DNA of 64,000 nt, taken from contig NZ_CP022336.1 of the NCBI RefSeq assembly GCF_002218195.1, forward strand, positions 2,351,001-2,415,000, read 5' to 3'. The notes beneath the pieces were generated by a model, which saw nothing but the letters and a program-made list of their open reading frames with translations, did not search any database and was not told where the DNA came from. A program made the position numbers and the translations under genes. This document shows positions 16,711 to 24,792 of this stretch, one piece after another (position 1 is the first letter of the stretch; each line of letters begins with the position of its first letter). This stretch comes from Sphingorhabdus sp. SMR4y (GTDB taxonomy: Bacteria; Pseudomonadota; Alphaproteobacteria; Sphingomonadales; Sphingomonadaceae).

Positions 16711-19227
16711 CTAGTAGCCGAAGATCAGCGAAATGCTCGCCGCGCGCGGTGCGCCGATCTGGACGAATGGCGAATTGCCATCGAGATCGCCGCCAAAGCC
16801 GCCGACATAGAGTTCGTCGAACAGGTTGGTCACGTTCAACTGCAGCGCAACATCATCACCGAAAGGATTCTGTGTGATCGTCCAGCGCAGGTCGAGATCG
16901 ACCAGCGTGTAGCCGCCAACAGACCGTTCGTTGGTGTCATTGACCCAGCGCTTGCCGGTATGCTTGACCTGAGCGCCCAGTTCGAAGTCGCCGAACTGCT
17001 GCTGCACACGTGCACCAACGGTCCAGAGCGGGGCTCCGCTTTCGTTCTTGCCTGCCGTCAGGGCAAAGATCGGATCGCCAACCGCGGTACACTGGGCAAC
17101 GCCATCGGTTACGTCAGTCGCAGAGCAGACATCGGTCTGTACATTGTCCTTGATTTCCGATTCGTTGATCGAGCCGAAGACATAGACCATCGTTGCTGGT
17201 GTCGGTGACCAGGCAACCGAGGCATCGAGACCATATTTGTCTACACGACCGAGGTTCCGGAATACCGATTCATCAAGAATCGGATCATAGGACGATGCCA
17301 GTCGGTTATTGTAGCGCGTAAACCAGCCAGCGAACTGGGCCTGGATATTTCCGCTCTGATACCGGAGCCCGAGATCGAGGCTGTCGGTTGTTTCAGGTAC
17401 CGGCTGAACACCCGGCGCATCTTCCGGGAAGTAGAGCGAGTCATAGAGCGGATCGGTAGCCGGGACCGAAAGCCCCTTGGCGTAGTTTGCAAATACCGAT
17501 GCGCTGCCGAAAGCGTAAGTCAGGCCGATGTTAGGCAGGATATCGTCATATTTATAAGTACGTGACTGTGGCACAGCCGAACCGGTGACGGTGTTGGTCG
17601 CTGCATCATAAGTATATGGGTTGGCCGCTTCATACGCCGCGCTGACGCCGCCCACGCAATCGAGGAAACCGCTTGCCGATGTGGTATAGCAATTCTGGTT
17701 CAGTTCGCGCTTGAAGAATGGCGCCCGCAGACCGAGTACCGCGGTGAGATCACCAAAGGTGCCGCGATATTCACCGGAAATCTGGTGCAGGGTTGCATAA
17801 GACTGCCGGTCGCGCTTGTTGAGTTCGAAGCCGTCGACGGTCACCAGTCCGTCGTTGACCGGGAAAACATCGGCAATTTCACCATTGAGAAGGGCAACCG
17901 AGGTCTGGCCGGTCTGACGGTGGTTGGCATCGTCATAGGTGTAGGCGAGACGGAAACGGTGATCCGGGTTGAGCTCGTAGGAGAGGTTGGAGATCACGCC
18001 GAAACGCCGGGTGCGGGTCTGGCTTGGATCGTTACCGGTTACTTCGTCAAGCGTATCGCCGTCGCCATTGAGGTCGCGGCCGAAATAATAGCGTCCACGA
18101 ATGAAGCCGGTCATTTCAACACCGCCAACGTTGCGGGTCTGCTCGAGCAGTTCTTCGTCACCGCCGCCATTGGCTTTTACATATTGAAAGCTTGGATCGA
18201 CCGTAAGAATCAGGCCGTCGGTCAAAGTGAAACGCGATGCGCCACGGATGTTGCCGGTGTTCGACGGGTTGTAGCGACGATCAAATTCCGCGCCGCAATT
18301 ATTGTCCACCTGGGCGGTGCCGGCTTGCGGCAAGTCGACCGTGCAGGGATAGTTGATGTCGTAGAACCGGTCTGCCTTGGTTGTCGGGAAGCTGTCCAGG
18401 GAGAAGGAACCGAAGAAGTTGTTCCGGTTTTCATTATAATGGCCGGCGACGGCGATGAAGTCGCCATTGCTGCCGATATCCTGCCAGATACGGCCGTTAT
18501 ACTGCTGCTTTTCGACAATGCCGTAGTTGTTGAACGGGTTGTTGTAACGCGTGTAGCTGGCCGAAACGAAAGCCTTGGTGCCGAAACCGGTGATATCGCC
18601 GGTGTCGATCATGCCGAAGCCACGAACATAGAGCCGGTCGCGGTTGCCTTTGTCACCTTCGGCAAAGGTGCTGCCGGTCGAAAGCGTTCCGGTCAGCTTG
18701 AAATCGTCGCTGGGTTCGCGGGTGCGAAGGTTGATCGTGCCGCCAACGGCAGAAGCGGTCGGGCTATCAACGTCGGTCACGCCAAGGTTGACGTTGACCT
18801 GCTCGATGATTTCCGAATCGACCTGCTGGTTGGTGTACAGCGCATAGTTGCCCGAATCGTTGAGCGGCAGGCCGTCAAGCGTCTGCGAAATGCGATCATC
18901 GCTGAAGCCGCGGATGGTGAACGAACCGCCCGAAGAGCCCCAGGGGTCATTGTTCTGGAAGCTGACACCCGGAACGAGGTTGACGATATCATTGACCGTC
19001 TGGCCGGGGCGCTGGCGCCGGATGATTTCTTCTTCGAGAACCTGTTTCGCTTTTGGCGTGTTGGGAATTTCTACCCCGCCAACGTCGCTTGATCGACCGC
19101 CGGTAACGACAATAACGTCATTTTCGAAGTCCCGCGTACCGGTGGACTGTGCCGACGCCGACGTGGCCATCAGGCCAGCCGTGGAAAGGCTGACGACACT
19201 GGCAGCCAAAAGATATTTGATTTTCAT
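16711..19227 (-). CDS. TonB-dependent outer-membrane receptor
   Basis: The 838-residue protein starts with a Sec signal peptide ending ATSASAQ at about residue 27. DVIVVTGGRSSD follows and may act as TonB box. The plug domain (about 50-170) has NDIVNLVPGVSFQNND and FTIRGFSDDRI. A long beta-barrel follows and ends in SLIFGY with the usual C-terminal aromatic residue. Such receptors take up siderophores, sugars or other larger substrates by TonB energy. No Fur site or regulator is adjacent. It lies downstream of the nucleoside-type operon (19464-22925) on the same strand but has a 236-base gap, so it may or may not be functionally linked. Confidence 0.93.
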   Translation of the reverse strand: MKIKYLLAASVVSLSTAGLMATSASAQSTGTRDFENDVIVVTGGRSSDVGGVEIPNTPKAKQVLEEEIIRRQRPGQTVNDIVNLVPGVSFQNNDPWGSSGGSFTIRGFSDDRISQTLDGLPLNDSGNYALYTNQQVDSEIIEQVNVNLGVTDVDSPTASAVGGTINLRTREPSDDFKLTGTLSTGSTFAEGDKGNRDRLYVRGFGMIDTGDITGFGTKAFVSASYTRYNNPFNNYGIVEKQQYNGRIWQDIGSNGDFIAVAGHYNENRNNFFGSFSLDSFPTTKADRFYDINYPCTVDLPQAGTAQVDNNCGAEFDRRYNPSNTGNIRGASRFTLTDGLILTVDPSFQYVKANGGGDEELLEQTRNVGGVEMTGFIRGRYYFGRDLNGDGDTLDEVTGNDPSQTRTRRFGVISNLSYELNPDHRFRLAYTYDDANHRQTGQTSVALLNGEIADVFPVNDGLVTVDGFELNKRDRQSYATLHQISGEYRGTFGDLTAVLGLRAPFFKRELNQNCYTTSASGFLDCVGGVSAAYEAANPYTYDAATNTVTGSAVPQSRTYKYDDILPNIGLTYAFGSASVFANYAKGLSVPATDPLYDSLYFPEDAPGVQPVPETTDSLDLGLRYQSGNIQAQFAGWFTRYNNRLASSYDPILDESVFRNLGRVDKYGLDASVAWSPTPATMVYVFGSINESEIKDNVQTDVCSATDVTDGVAQCTAVGDPIFALTAGKNESGAPLWTVGARVQQQFGDFELGAQVKHTGKRWVNDTNERSVGGYTLVDLDLRWTITQNPFGDDVALQLNVTNLFDELYVGGFGGDLDGNSPFVQIGAPRAASISLIFGY

Positions 19228-19463
19228 GATATAACTTTCCTGTTCATGAACCGCATTGGAGGAGGTGTTTTATGGTGAATGCTGGCGAATTAATTGCGCT
19301 GCCAGACCTGAGCACGAGCAGCCCTAGGGGCCATTAGTGACAGTTTTATATCATTTGAATCGTCAAATGCCGCAGTGCAGCATTTTGCATTGGGAATGCT
19401 CTGGCTGGGGGTCTCTATCGTTGTATAAGAAGGTTCGCATCCAGTGCGAAACGTCTGCCTATA

Positions 19464-20084
19464 TCACTGATTTTGCGCTGTTAATTTTGACAAGATCAGG
19501 CGAAGCGGTTGTTCGTAATGCATTGCCGACTGTTGCGAATTTATCACGATGTCGGCATGAATTTTCGACGGTTCGACATGTAAATCGTGCATCGGCCCGA
19601 CCTGATTGGCGAATTGTTCCTGCACCGACTGCTCGGTTCGGCCGCGTTCGCGAACATCGCGTGCGATTCGGCGGGCAAATCGGGTTTCTGAATCGCATTC
19701 GACGAAGATGCTGAGGTCGAGCAGATCGCGCAGCGGCCGGTGCTGGAGAATCAATATACCGTCGAGCAGGATGACCGGCCGGGGTTCGGTGCGCCGGGTT
19801 TCCCCCTTGGGCATGTGGGTCGGGAAGTCATAGAGCGGGCGGTCGATCACCTGGCCGGATTTCAGTTGCGCAAGCTGCGTGCACAGCTTGTCAAAATCGA
19901 CCGCATTGGGATGATCGAAATTGGGTCCGCCCTTGCCCTGCGGGGCATCGCCGAGACCGAAGAAATAATCATCCTGTGGCAGAATGACGCATTGATCGGG
20001 GCCGAGCGCTTCGAACAGCACCTGTGTCAGCGTGGATTTCCCCGAGCAACTGCCGCCGCTTATACCAACCACTTTTGCGGTCAT
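19464..20084 (-). CDS. uridine kinase-like P-loop kinase
   Basis: The 206-residue protein has the Walker A motif GISGGSCSGKST at residues 7-18. It has LPQDDYFFG, close to the DxFY segment that binds the nucleoside in uridine kinases. RPVILLDGILIL fits the second nucleotide-contact strand, and CDSETRFARRIARDVRERGR resembles the lid. It would phosphorylate a nucleoside to its 5'-monophosphate, or a related substrate. Its start overlaps the stop of the upstream 2OG oxygenase gene by ATGA at 20081-20084, so the two are translationally coupled. It is the last gene of the four-gene operon that starts at 22925. Confidence 0.85.
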   Translation of the reverse strand: MTAKVVGISGGSCSGKSTLTQVLFEALGPDQCVILPQDDYFFGLGDAPQGKGGPNFDHPNAVDFDKLCTQLAQLKSGQVIDRPLYDFPTHMPKGETRRTEPRPVILLDGILILQHRPLRDLLDLSIFVECDSETRFARRIARDVRERGRTEQSVQEQFANQVGPMHDLHVEPSKIHADIVINSQQSAMHYEQPLRLILSKLTAQNQ

Positions 20085-21025
20085 GCCAGTCCGATTTCAC
20101 GTAGCCGCTGCATCAGATAGTCGTGGGCGGTGATTGGTTCGGGGTAGAGATCCGGATGGGCGTCATCGATGCAACTCGGGAGCGTCTCGATCGCATAGTC
20201 GGGCCGGAAGTGGAGAAAGAAGGGCATCGAATAGCGGGAGAAACCCCGCCGTTCGGGCGCCGGGTTGACCACGCGATGGGTGGTCGAGGGCAAGCGGTTG
20301 TTAGTCAGCCGCTGCAACATGTCGCCGATATTGACCGCAAGCTCGCCGGGCTTCGGGGTAACCGCGCGCCAATTGCCCTGTTTGTCGAGCAGTTCGAGGC
20401 CGGCTTCCTCGGCACCGATCAGCAGCGTGATCGTGTTGATATCTTCATGCGCGCCGGCCCGGACCGCCGGCGAATCCTCCGGTACCGGCGGATAGTGGAT
20501 CAGCCGCATTACCGAGTTGCCGTCGCGCACCGTGTCGACGAAAAAATCGGGAGCCAGTCCGAGAAAACGGGCGATCGCCTCGAGAATACGCGCGCCGGCC
20601 TTGTCGAATGCGGCAAACATTTCGAGATAGGTTTCGCGGAAGCCGTCGAGCTCCTTTGGCCAGATATTGGGCGGCATGTAGGATTCGAACGGATGGCCGG
20701 GCGGCAAATCGCGGCCGATATGCCAGAATTCCTTGAGATCGTGGATATTGCTATCCTTGGCGCTTTCGGTGCCGAACGGCGTGTAGCCGCGGGCGCCGCC
20801 GCCCCCGGGGATATGGTAGGACCGCTTCACCGCTTCCGGCAGCGCGAAAAAGGCGCGCGACATGGCTTCGGCGCGTGCGATCAGTTCGTTGGATATGCCG
20901 TGATCGGCGACCACCGCGAAGCCCCAGTCGGAAAAGCTGCGGCCGATGCGCTCGGCAAATGCGGCACTGTCCTCGTCCGCCATCGCCAGCGAAACGGCGG
21001 CCAATGTGTCTGGGTTCTGGGTCAT
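20081..21025 (-). CDS. 2-oxoglutarate/Fe(II) oxygenase, isopenicillin N synthase family
   Basis: The 314-residue protein has an N-terminal DIOX_N-like part (SFSDWGFAVVADHGI, about residues 30-44) and a C-terminal double-stranded beta-helix. The iron ligands are visible as His193 and Asp195 in AGAHEDINTITLL and His250 in STTHRVVNP. The 2-oxoglutarate clamp is Arg264 and Ser266 in SRYSMPFF. Such enzymes hydroxylate or desaturate small molecules; thymine hydroxylase is one relative. Between a CNT transporter and a uridine-kinase-like gene, a nucleobase or nucleoside substrate is likely, but that is inference. Confidence 0.88.
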   Translation of the reverse strand: MTQNPDTLAAVSLAMADEDSAAFAERIGRSFSDWGFAVVADHGISNELIARAEAMSRAFFALPEAVKRSYHIPGGGGARGYTPFGTESAKDSNIHDLKEFWHIGRDLPPGHPFESYMPPNIWPKELDGFRETYLEMFAAFDKAGARILEAIARFLGLAPDFFVDTVRDGNSVMRLIHYPPVPEDSPAVRAGAHEDINTITLLIGAEEAGLELLDKQGNWRAVTPKPGELAVNIGDMLQRLTNNRLPSTTHRVVNPAPERRGFSRYSMPFFLHFRPDYAIETLPSCIDDAHPDLYPEPITAHDYLMQRLREIGLA

Positions 21026-21082
21026 GGTCTTAAAATGCGCTCTCGTGTTTCTTTGTCAATCGGGATGAGTCAGGCCGGCAAA

Positions 21083-22318
21083 TCAGGCCAGCGACAGCAG
21101 GATGCCGGCGAGAGCCGCGCTCATCAGATTGGCGAGCGATCCGGCGGCGAGCGCGCGGAGGCCGAGCCGGGCTATCACCGGGCGCTGGTTCGGCGCGAGA
21201 CCGCCGGTGACGGCAAGCTGGATCGCGATGCTGCTGAAATTGGCGAAACCGCACAGCGCGAAGATGACGATTGCATTGGTCAGCGGGGATATGCCCGCCT
21301 GTATCTTGCCGAGCTCGATGAAGGCGACAAATTCGTTGAGCACCACCTTGGTACCGAACAGCCCGCCGGCGTTCAGCGCCTCTTCCCAGGGCACGCCGAT
21401 GAGATACATGATCGGCGCAAAAACATAGCCGATCACCTGCTGGAAGCTGAGTTCCGGATAGCCGAACCAGCCGCCGATGCCGCCGAGCAGGCCATTGGCC
21501 AGTGCAACCAAAGCGACAAAGGCAAGGACCATCGCGCCGACGGCCACCGCCAGCTTCACTCCGGTCTGCGCGCCCATGCCCGCGGCCATGATGATATTGG
21601 CCGGCTTTTCCTCTTCATATTCGACCGCGACGACCAGCTCTTCCGGCGCCGGGTCCTCGGGATTGTCCGGCATGATGATCTTGGCCATCATTATGCCGCC
21701 CGGCGCCGACATGAAGGCGGCGGCGAGCAGATAATCGATACGGATACCCATGGCAGCATAAGCGGCGAGAATCGTGCCCGCGACACCGGCCATGCCGACG
21801 CTCATCACGGTAAACAGCTGTGACTGGGTCAGGCTGGCGAGATAGGGGCGGATGACCAGCGGCGATTCGGACTGACCGACAAAGATATTGGCTGCGGCAC
21901 AAAGCGATTCGACTTTCGAAATACCGGTGATTTTCTGGATGCCGCCGCCCACCCATTTGATGATGAACTGCATGATGCCGAGATAATAGAGGATCGAGAT
22001 CAGCGCCGAGAAGAAGATGATCACCGGCAGCGCGGCAATCGCAAAACTGTTGCCGCCAATCGTCGGATCGGCGAGCGGACCGAAGATGAAATTGGTGCCG
22101 GCCGAGGCATAGCCCAGCAGATTGGAGACGCCGAAGGCCATCGCCTCGATCACCCGCTTGCCGGCCGGGATATAGAGCACGATCACGGCAATCCCGGCCT
22201 GCAGCGCAAAGGCGGCGCCGACCACGCGGAGACGGATATTCTTGCGGCCGGTCGACAGCGCGAGGGCAATCAGCAGGATCAGCGCCATGCCGGCAAGGCT
22301 TGTCAGGATCGGGATCAT
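21083..22318 (-). CDS. concentrative nucleoside transporter (CNT/NupC family)
   Basis: The 411-residue membrane protein matches NupC in length. It carries the family motifs FVGQSESPLVIRPYL, in which the QSE segment contacts the nucleoside, and ALCGFANFSSIAIQL near the C-terminus. Many hydrophobic segments span the sequence. It would import nucleosides with protons or sodium across the inner membrane. It lies 37 bases downstream of the LOG-type gene and 57 bases upstream of the 2OG oxygenase gene on the same strand. The context points to uptake of a nucleoside for the adjacent enzymes. Confidence 0.92.
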   Translation of the reverse strand: MIPILTSLAGMALILLIALALSTGRKNIRLRVVGAAFALQAGIAVIVLYIPAGKRVIEAMAFGVSNLLGYASAGTNFIFGPLADPTIGGNSFAIAALPVIIFFSALISILYYLGIMQFIIKWVGGGIQKITGISKVESLCAAANIFVGQSESPLVIRPYLASLTQSQLFTVMSVGMAGVAGTILAAYAAMGIRIDYLLAAAFMSAPGGIMMAKIIMPDNPEDPAPEELVVAVEYEEEKPANIIMAAGMGAQTGVKLAVAVGAMVLAFVALVALANGLLGGIGGWFGYPELSFQQVIGYVFAPIMYLIGVPWEEALNAGGLFGTKVVLNEFVAFIELGKIQAGISPLTNAIVIFALCGFANFSSIAIQLAVTGGLAPNQRPVIARLGLRALAAGSLANLMSAALAGILLSLA

Positions 22319-22355
22319 CGCATTCTTTCAGTCGCTGTTTCAGGTCGGACCCGGT

Positions 22356-22925
22356 TCACCAGGTAAAGCTGCCGGTTTCATTATTGCAGGCAGCGGCGAG
22401 CCGGTCGAGGCAGTCATCGATATTGTCGGAGACGATAAGATGCTTGCGCCGTTCGGCGGACACGAATCCCTGTTCCGACATTTTGTCGAGAAAATCGATC
22501 AGCGAATCCCAGTAGCCGCCGATATTCAATATCGCGAAGGGCTTGTTGTGATAGCCGAGTGCGTTCCAGCTCCAGGCCTCGAACAGCTCGTCCATCGTGC
22601 CGACGCCGCCGGGCAGGGCGACAAAGGCGTCGGTCAGATCGGTCATCTTGGCTTTGCGCTCGTGCATATTTCTGACGATATGCAATTCCGTGATGCCGGT
22701 GTGCGCGACTTCCAGATCTTTCAGCATTTCGGGAATAACGCCGTGGACGCGGCCGCCCTCGGCCAGCACCGTATCGGCGATAATGCCCATCAGTCCCAGC
22801 CTGCCGCCGCCGTAAACCAGTTCGACATCGCGCTTTGCCATGGCCTGACCAAGAAGAACCGTCGATTCGGCATAAGCCGGATCCTGTCCGGCATTGGCGC
22901 CACAATATACTGCCAGTCTCTGCAA
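22356..22925 (-). CDS. LOG-family nucleoside 5'-monophosphate phosphoribohydrolase (TIGR00730)
   Basis: The 189-residue protein has YGGGRLGLMGIIAD near residue 40 and LPGGVGTMDELFEAW near residue 105. The latter is the PGGxGTxxE signature of LOG proteins, long mislabelled lysine decarboxylases. They hydrolyse the N-glycosidic bond of nucleoside 5'-monophosphates, such as N6-modified AMP, to the free base and ribose 5-phosphate. It is the first gene of an operon with a nucleoside transporter, a 2OG oxygenase and a kinase, so it probably acts on a modified nucleotide made by the kinase. Confidence 0.9.
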   Translation of the reverse strand: MQRLAVYCGANAGQDPAYAESTVLLGQAMAKRDVELVYGGGRLGLMGIIADTVLAEGGRVHGVIPEMLKDLEVAHTGITELHIVRNMHERKAKMTDLTDAFVALPGGVGTMDELFEAWSWNALGYHNKPFAILNIGGYWDSLIDFLDKMSEQGFVSAERRKHLIVSDNIDDCLDRLAAACNNETGSFTW

Positions 22926-22969
22926 ATTATCCCCCGATGGCGCGACACCAAGGGCCGCGATCTGCTACA

Positions 22970-23010
22970 TGTGATATTCTGTCCCCCTATAGAAAAAATC
23001 ACACTTGTGA
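22970..23010. promoter_or_regulatory. palindromic candidate operator before the YhhQ-like gene
   Basis: TCACA-CT-TGTGA at 22999-23010 is a perfect dyad. A further TGTGAT at 22970-22975 pairs with ATCACA at 22998-23003. The site is between the divergent LOG and YhhQ-like genes. I tested by eye for a preQ1 riboswitch and found no convincing match. Confidence 0.35.
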
Positions 23011-23052
23011 CTATTTCTTTTTTTTCGCTGCCGATCGCGCTAGGCGTTCGCG

Positions 23053-23694
23053 ATGACCGAATTATCGAAAACCAACCTCATCCCGCGATCCCTGTTTGTC
23101 TTTGCCGTGCTCTATGGCGGCATGACCTGTATCGCCGGAATATTGGGCGCGAAGCAGGTCGCGATCGGACCCCTCGCGGTGGAAGCGGGGATCTTTCCGT
23201 TTCTGTTGCTGGTGGTCCTGTCCAGCTCGGTTGCAGAACTGCATGGCCGGGATGTCGCGAACCGGCTGGTGCGTCTCGGCTTCGTGCCGCTGATTACCGC
23301 CATCGTCCTGATCCAGATCGTGCTGGCGTTGCCGACCGATCCGGGGATGTACGAACCGGCGAAAGAGGCCTTTCCGATCATATTGGAGCAGGGCGCACGG
23401 CTGATGTTCGCCGGGATTATCGCCTATGGCGTGTCACAGTTTCTCAACGTCTATATCTTCTCGCGGCTGGCGGCGATGAAAGGCCGGATGCTGGCCTTGC
23501 GCGCGGCGATTGCCAGCGCGCTGTCGCAGCTTGTCGATACCATCATCTTCATCACCATCGCCTTTTACGGCGAGCGGCCGATCGCGCAATTGCTGGTGGG
23601 CCAGGGCTCGGCGAAAGTGGCATTGTCCTTCCTGCTGGTGCCGTTCCTGATCGTGTTCTTCGTGAAACTGGGACAGCGGCTGGACCGCGACTGA
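23053..23694 (+). CDS. yhhQ: queuosine precursor transporter (YhhQ/VUT family)
   Basis: The 213-residue membrane protein resembles YhhQ. ILGAKQVAIGPLAVEAGIFP and the following hydrophobic segment match the N-terminal family region. Several more membrane segments follow and it ends KLGQRLDRD. YhhQ proteins import preQ0/preQ1 for tRNA modification. The start ATG at 23053 has only a weak ribosome site. It faces away from the LOG gene, and a modified base links both sides loosely. I am fairly sure of the family and less so of the substrate. Confidence 0.75.
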   Translation: MTELSKTNLIPRSLFVFAVLYGGMTCIAGILGAKQVAIGPLAVEAGIFPFLLLVVLSSSVAELHGRDVANRLVRLGFVPLITAIVLIQIVLALPTDPGMYEPAKEAFPIILEQGARLMFAGIIAYGVSQFLNVYIFSRLAAMKGRMLALRAAIASALSQLVDTIIFITIAFYGERPIAQLLVGQGSAKVALSFLLVPFLIVFFVKLGQRLDRD

Positions 23695-23721
23695 GCGTGT
23701 TGCAGCGGGTGAGGGGTTGAT

Positions 23722-24315
23722 TTACCGGAACAATCTGTTGGCTTCAGCGAGATCGTCTGTCGTGTCTATATCCATCAGCAGCTGATCGCTGCCTGCCACC
23801 AGAAGAGCGTCAGCCAAGAGCATGCGCGCGCCGGCATCGCCTCGCAATTTCAACAAATTGTCCAGCGCGCCCGACGGGAATATGGCCGGCGGCATTGCCT
23901 GTCCGCTGCGCGCCGATGCCACGGTCCTTGTTTCACCGGCCTGGTCGAAACGCTCGATCAGATTGCCGAGATGGCCGCTGGTCACGAAGGGCATATCGGC
24001 CAGCATGATGCAAAGGGCGCTGGCTCCAGCCTGCACAGCTTGCCGCGCGGCGAGCCGGACGGACGTCGACTGGCCGTCGGCAGCGGCGGCGTTGGCGATC
24101 GGTTGGTAACCCATAGCGCGCCAGCCCGCCGCACAGATATGGTCCGGCAATGCAATCACCAGCCTGTGCGAGAAGGGCATGTCTGCCGCCGCTGCAGCGC
24201 CGTGCAGGCCGAGCCTCTTGCCGCCCAGCAAGGCACCGAGCTTGTCCTGATCGCCAAATCGGTGCGATTGTCCGGCGGCCAGCAGCGCCAGCATCATCCC
24301 GGGGCGCGGGTTCAA
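23722..24315 (-). CDS. MobA-like nucleotidyltransferase, probable molybdopterin cytidylyltransferase
   Basis: The 197-residue protein has an NTP-transferase fold. Its start is LALLAAGQSHRFGDQDKLGA, the loop that binds the nucleotide, and CIMLADMPFVTSGHL is the metal-binding segment with its aspartate. MocA-type members make the molybdopterin cytosine dinucleotide needed by xanthine-dehydrogenase-family enzymes. That fits the operon with the molybdenum hydroxylase at 24793-27483. The start is TTG 24315 overlapping the cytochrome stop, or ATG 24297. The Cys- and Arg-rich remainder gives no further clue. Confidence 0.75.
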   Translation of the reverse strand: MNPRPGMMLALLAAGQSHRFGDQDKLGALLGGKRLGLHGAAAAADMPFSHRLVIALPDHICAAGWRAMGYQPIANAAAADGQSTSVRLAARQAVQAGASALCIMLADMPFVTSGHLGNLIERFDQAGETRTVASARSGQAMPPAIFPSGALDNLLKLRGDAGARMLLADALLVAGSDQLLMDIDTTDDLAEANRLFR

Positions 24316-24779
24316 TTGGCGGTCACGCTTTCGATATAGGCAATGACGGCCTGTCGTTTTGACGGTTCCGCGATTGCCCCCGCGACCATCGTCGTACCGG
24401 GAATTTTACCGGCCGGGTCGGCAATGAAGCTGTCCAGTTCTGCCGCTGTCCAAACGATACCGGACGCCTTGAGCGCGTCCGAATAGGCAAAACCGGCAAC
24501 CTCACCGGCGGCCTGTCCGACAATGCCGACCAGATTGGGGCCGACACCATTGGGCGCACCCTGTTCCAGACTGTGGCAGGCGGAGCAATTGGCAAAAGCG
24601 GCCTTCCCGTCGGCGATCAATGTGCTCGCCGGTGCGTCGGCCGGAGCAGCAGCAATGGCCGGTGCCGTGCCGGGTTCGCGGACGATGATCTGTTCGAGCG
24701 GTTCCGGTGCCGGGTCGCTGCCACAGCCAGCCAGGACGAACAGCGATGACAGAGCAGCAGCGCGAATATATTTCAGCAT
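24312..24779 (-). CDS. lipoprotein c-type cytochrome
   Basis: The 155-residue protein starts with a lipoprotein signal, [14 protein letters not shown], in which the Cys at about residue 19 would be lipidated. The mature domain has one haem site, [12 protein letters not shown], and an axial Met is likely in GTTMVAG. It would sit on the periplasmic face of a membrane. It would pass electrons from the adjacent molybdenum hydroxylase to the respiratory chain. I start at the ATG at 24779; the frame is open 50 codons further but overlaps the hydroxylase gene. Confidence 0.88.
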   Translation of the reverse strand: MLKYIRAAALSSLFVLAGCGSDPAPEPLEQIIVREPGTAPAIAAAPADAPASTLIADGKAAFANCSACHSLEQGAPNGVGPNLVGIVGQAAGEVAGFAYSDALKASGIVWTAAELDSFIADPAGKIPGTTMVAGAIAEPSKRQAVIAYIESVTAN

Positions 24780-24792
24780 TTCAGGTCTCCGG

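Noticed and set aside
17785-19092. 435-residue plus-strand ORF
   Set aside because: It is antisense to the TonB receptor gene.
20123-21823. 566-residue plus-strand ORF
   Set aside because: It is antisense to the oxygenase and CNT genes.
22921-23052. preQ1 riboswitch before the YhhQ-like gene
   Set aside because: No match to the preQ1-I loop and tail pattern; the visible structure is a DNA dyad.
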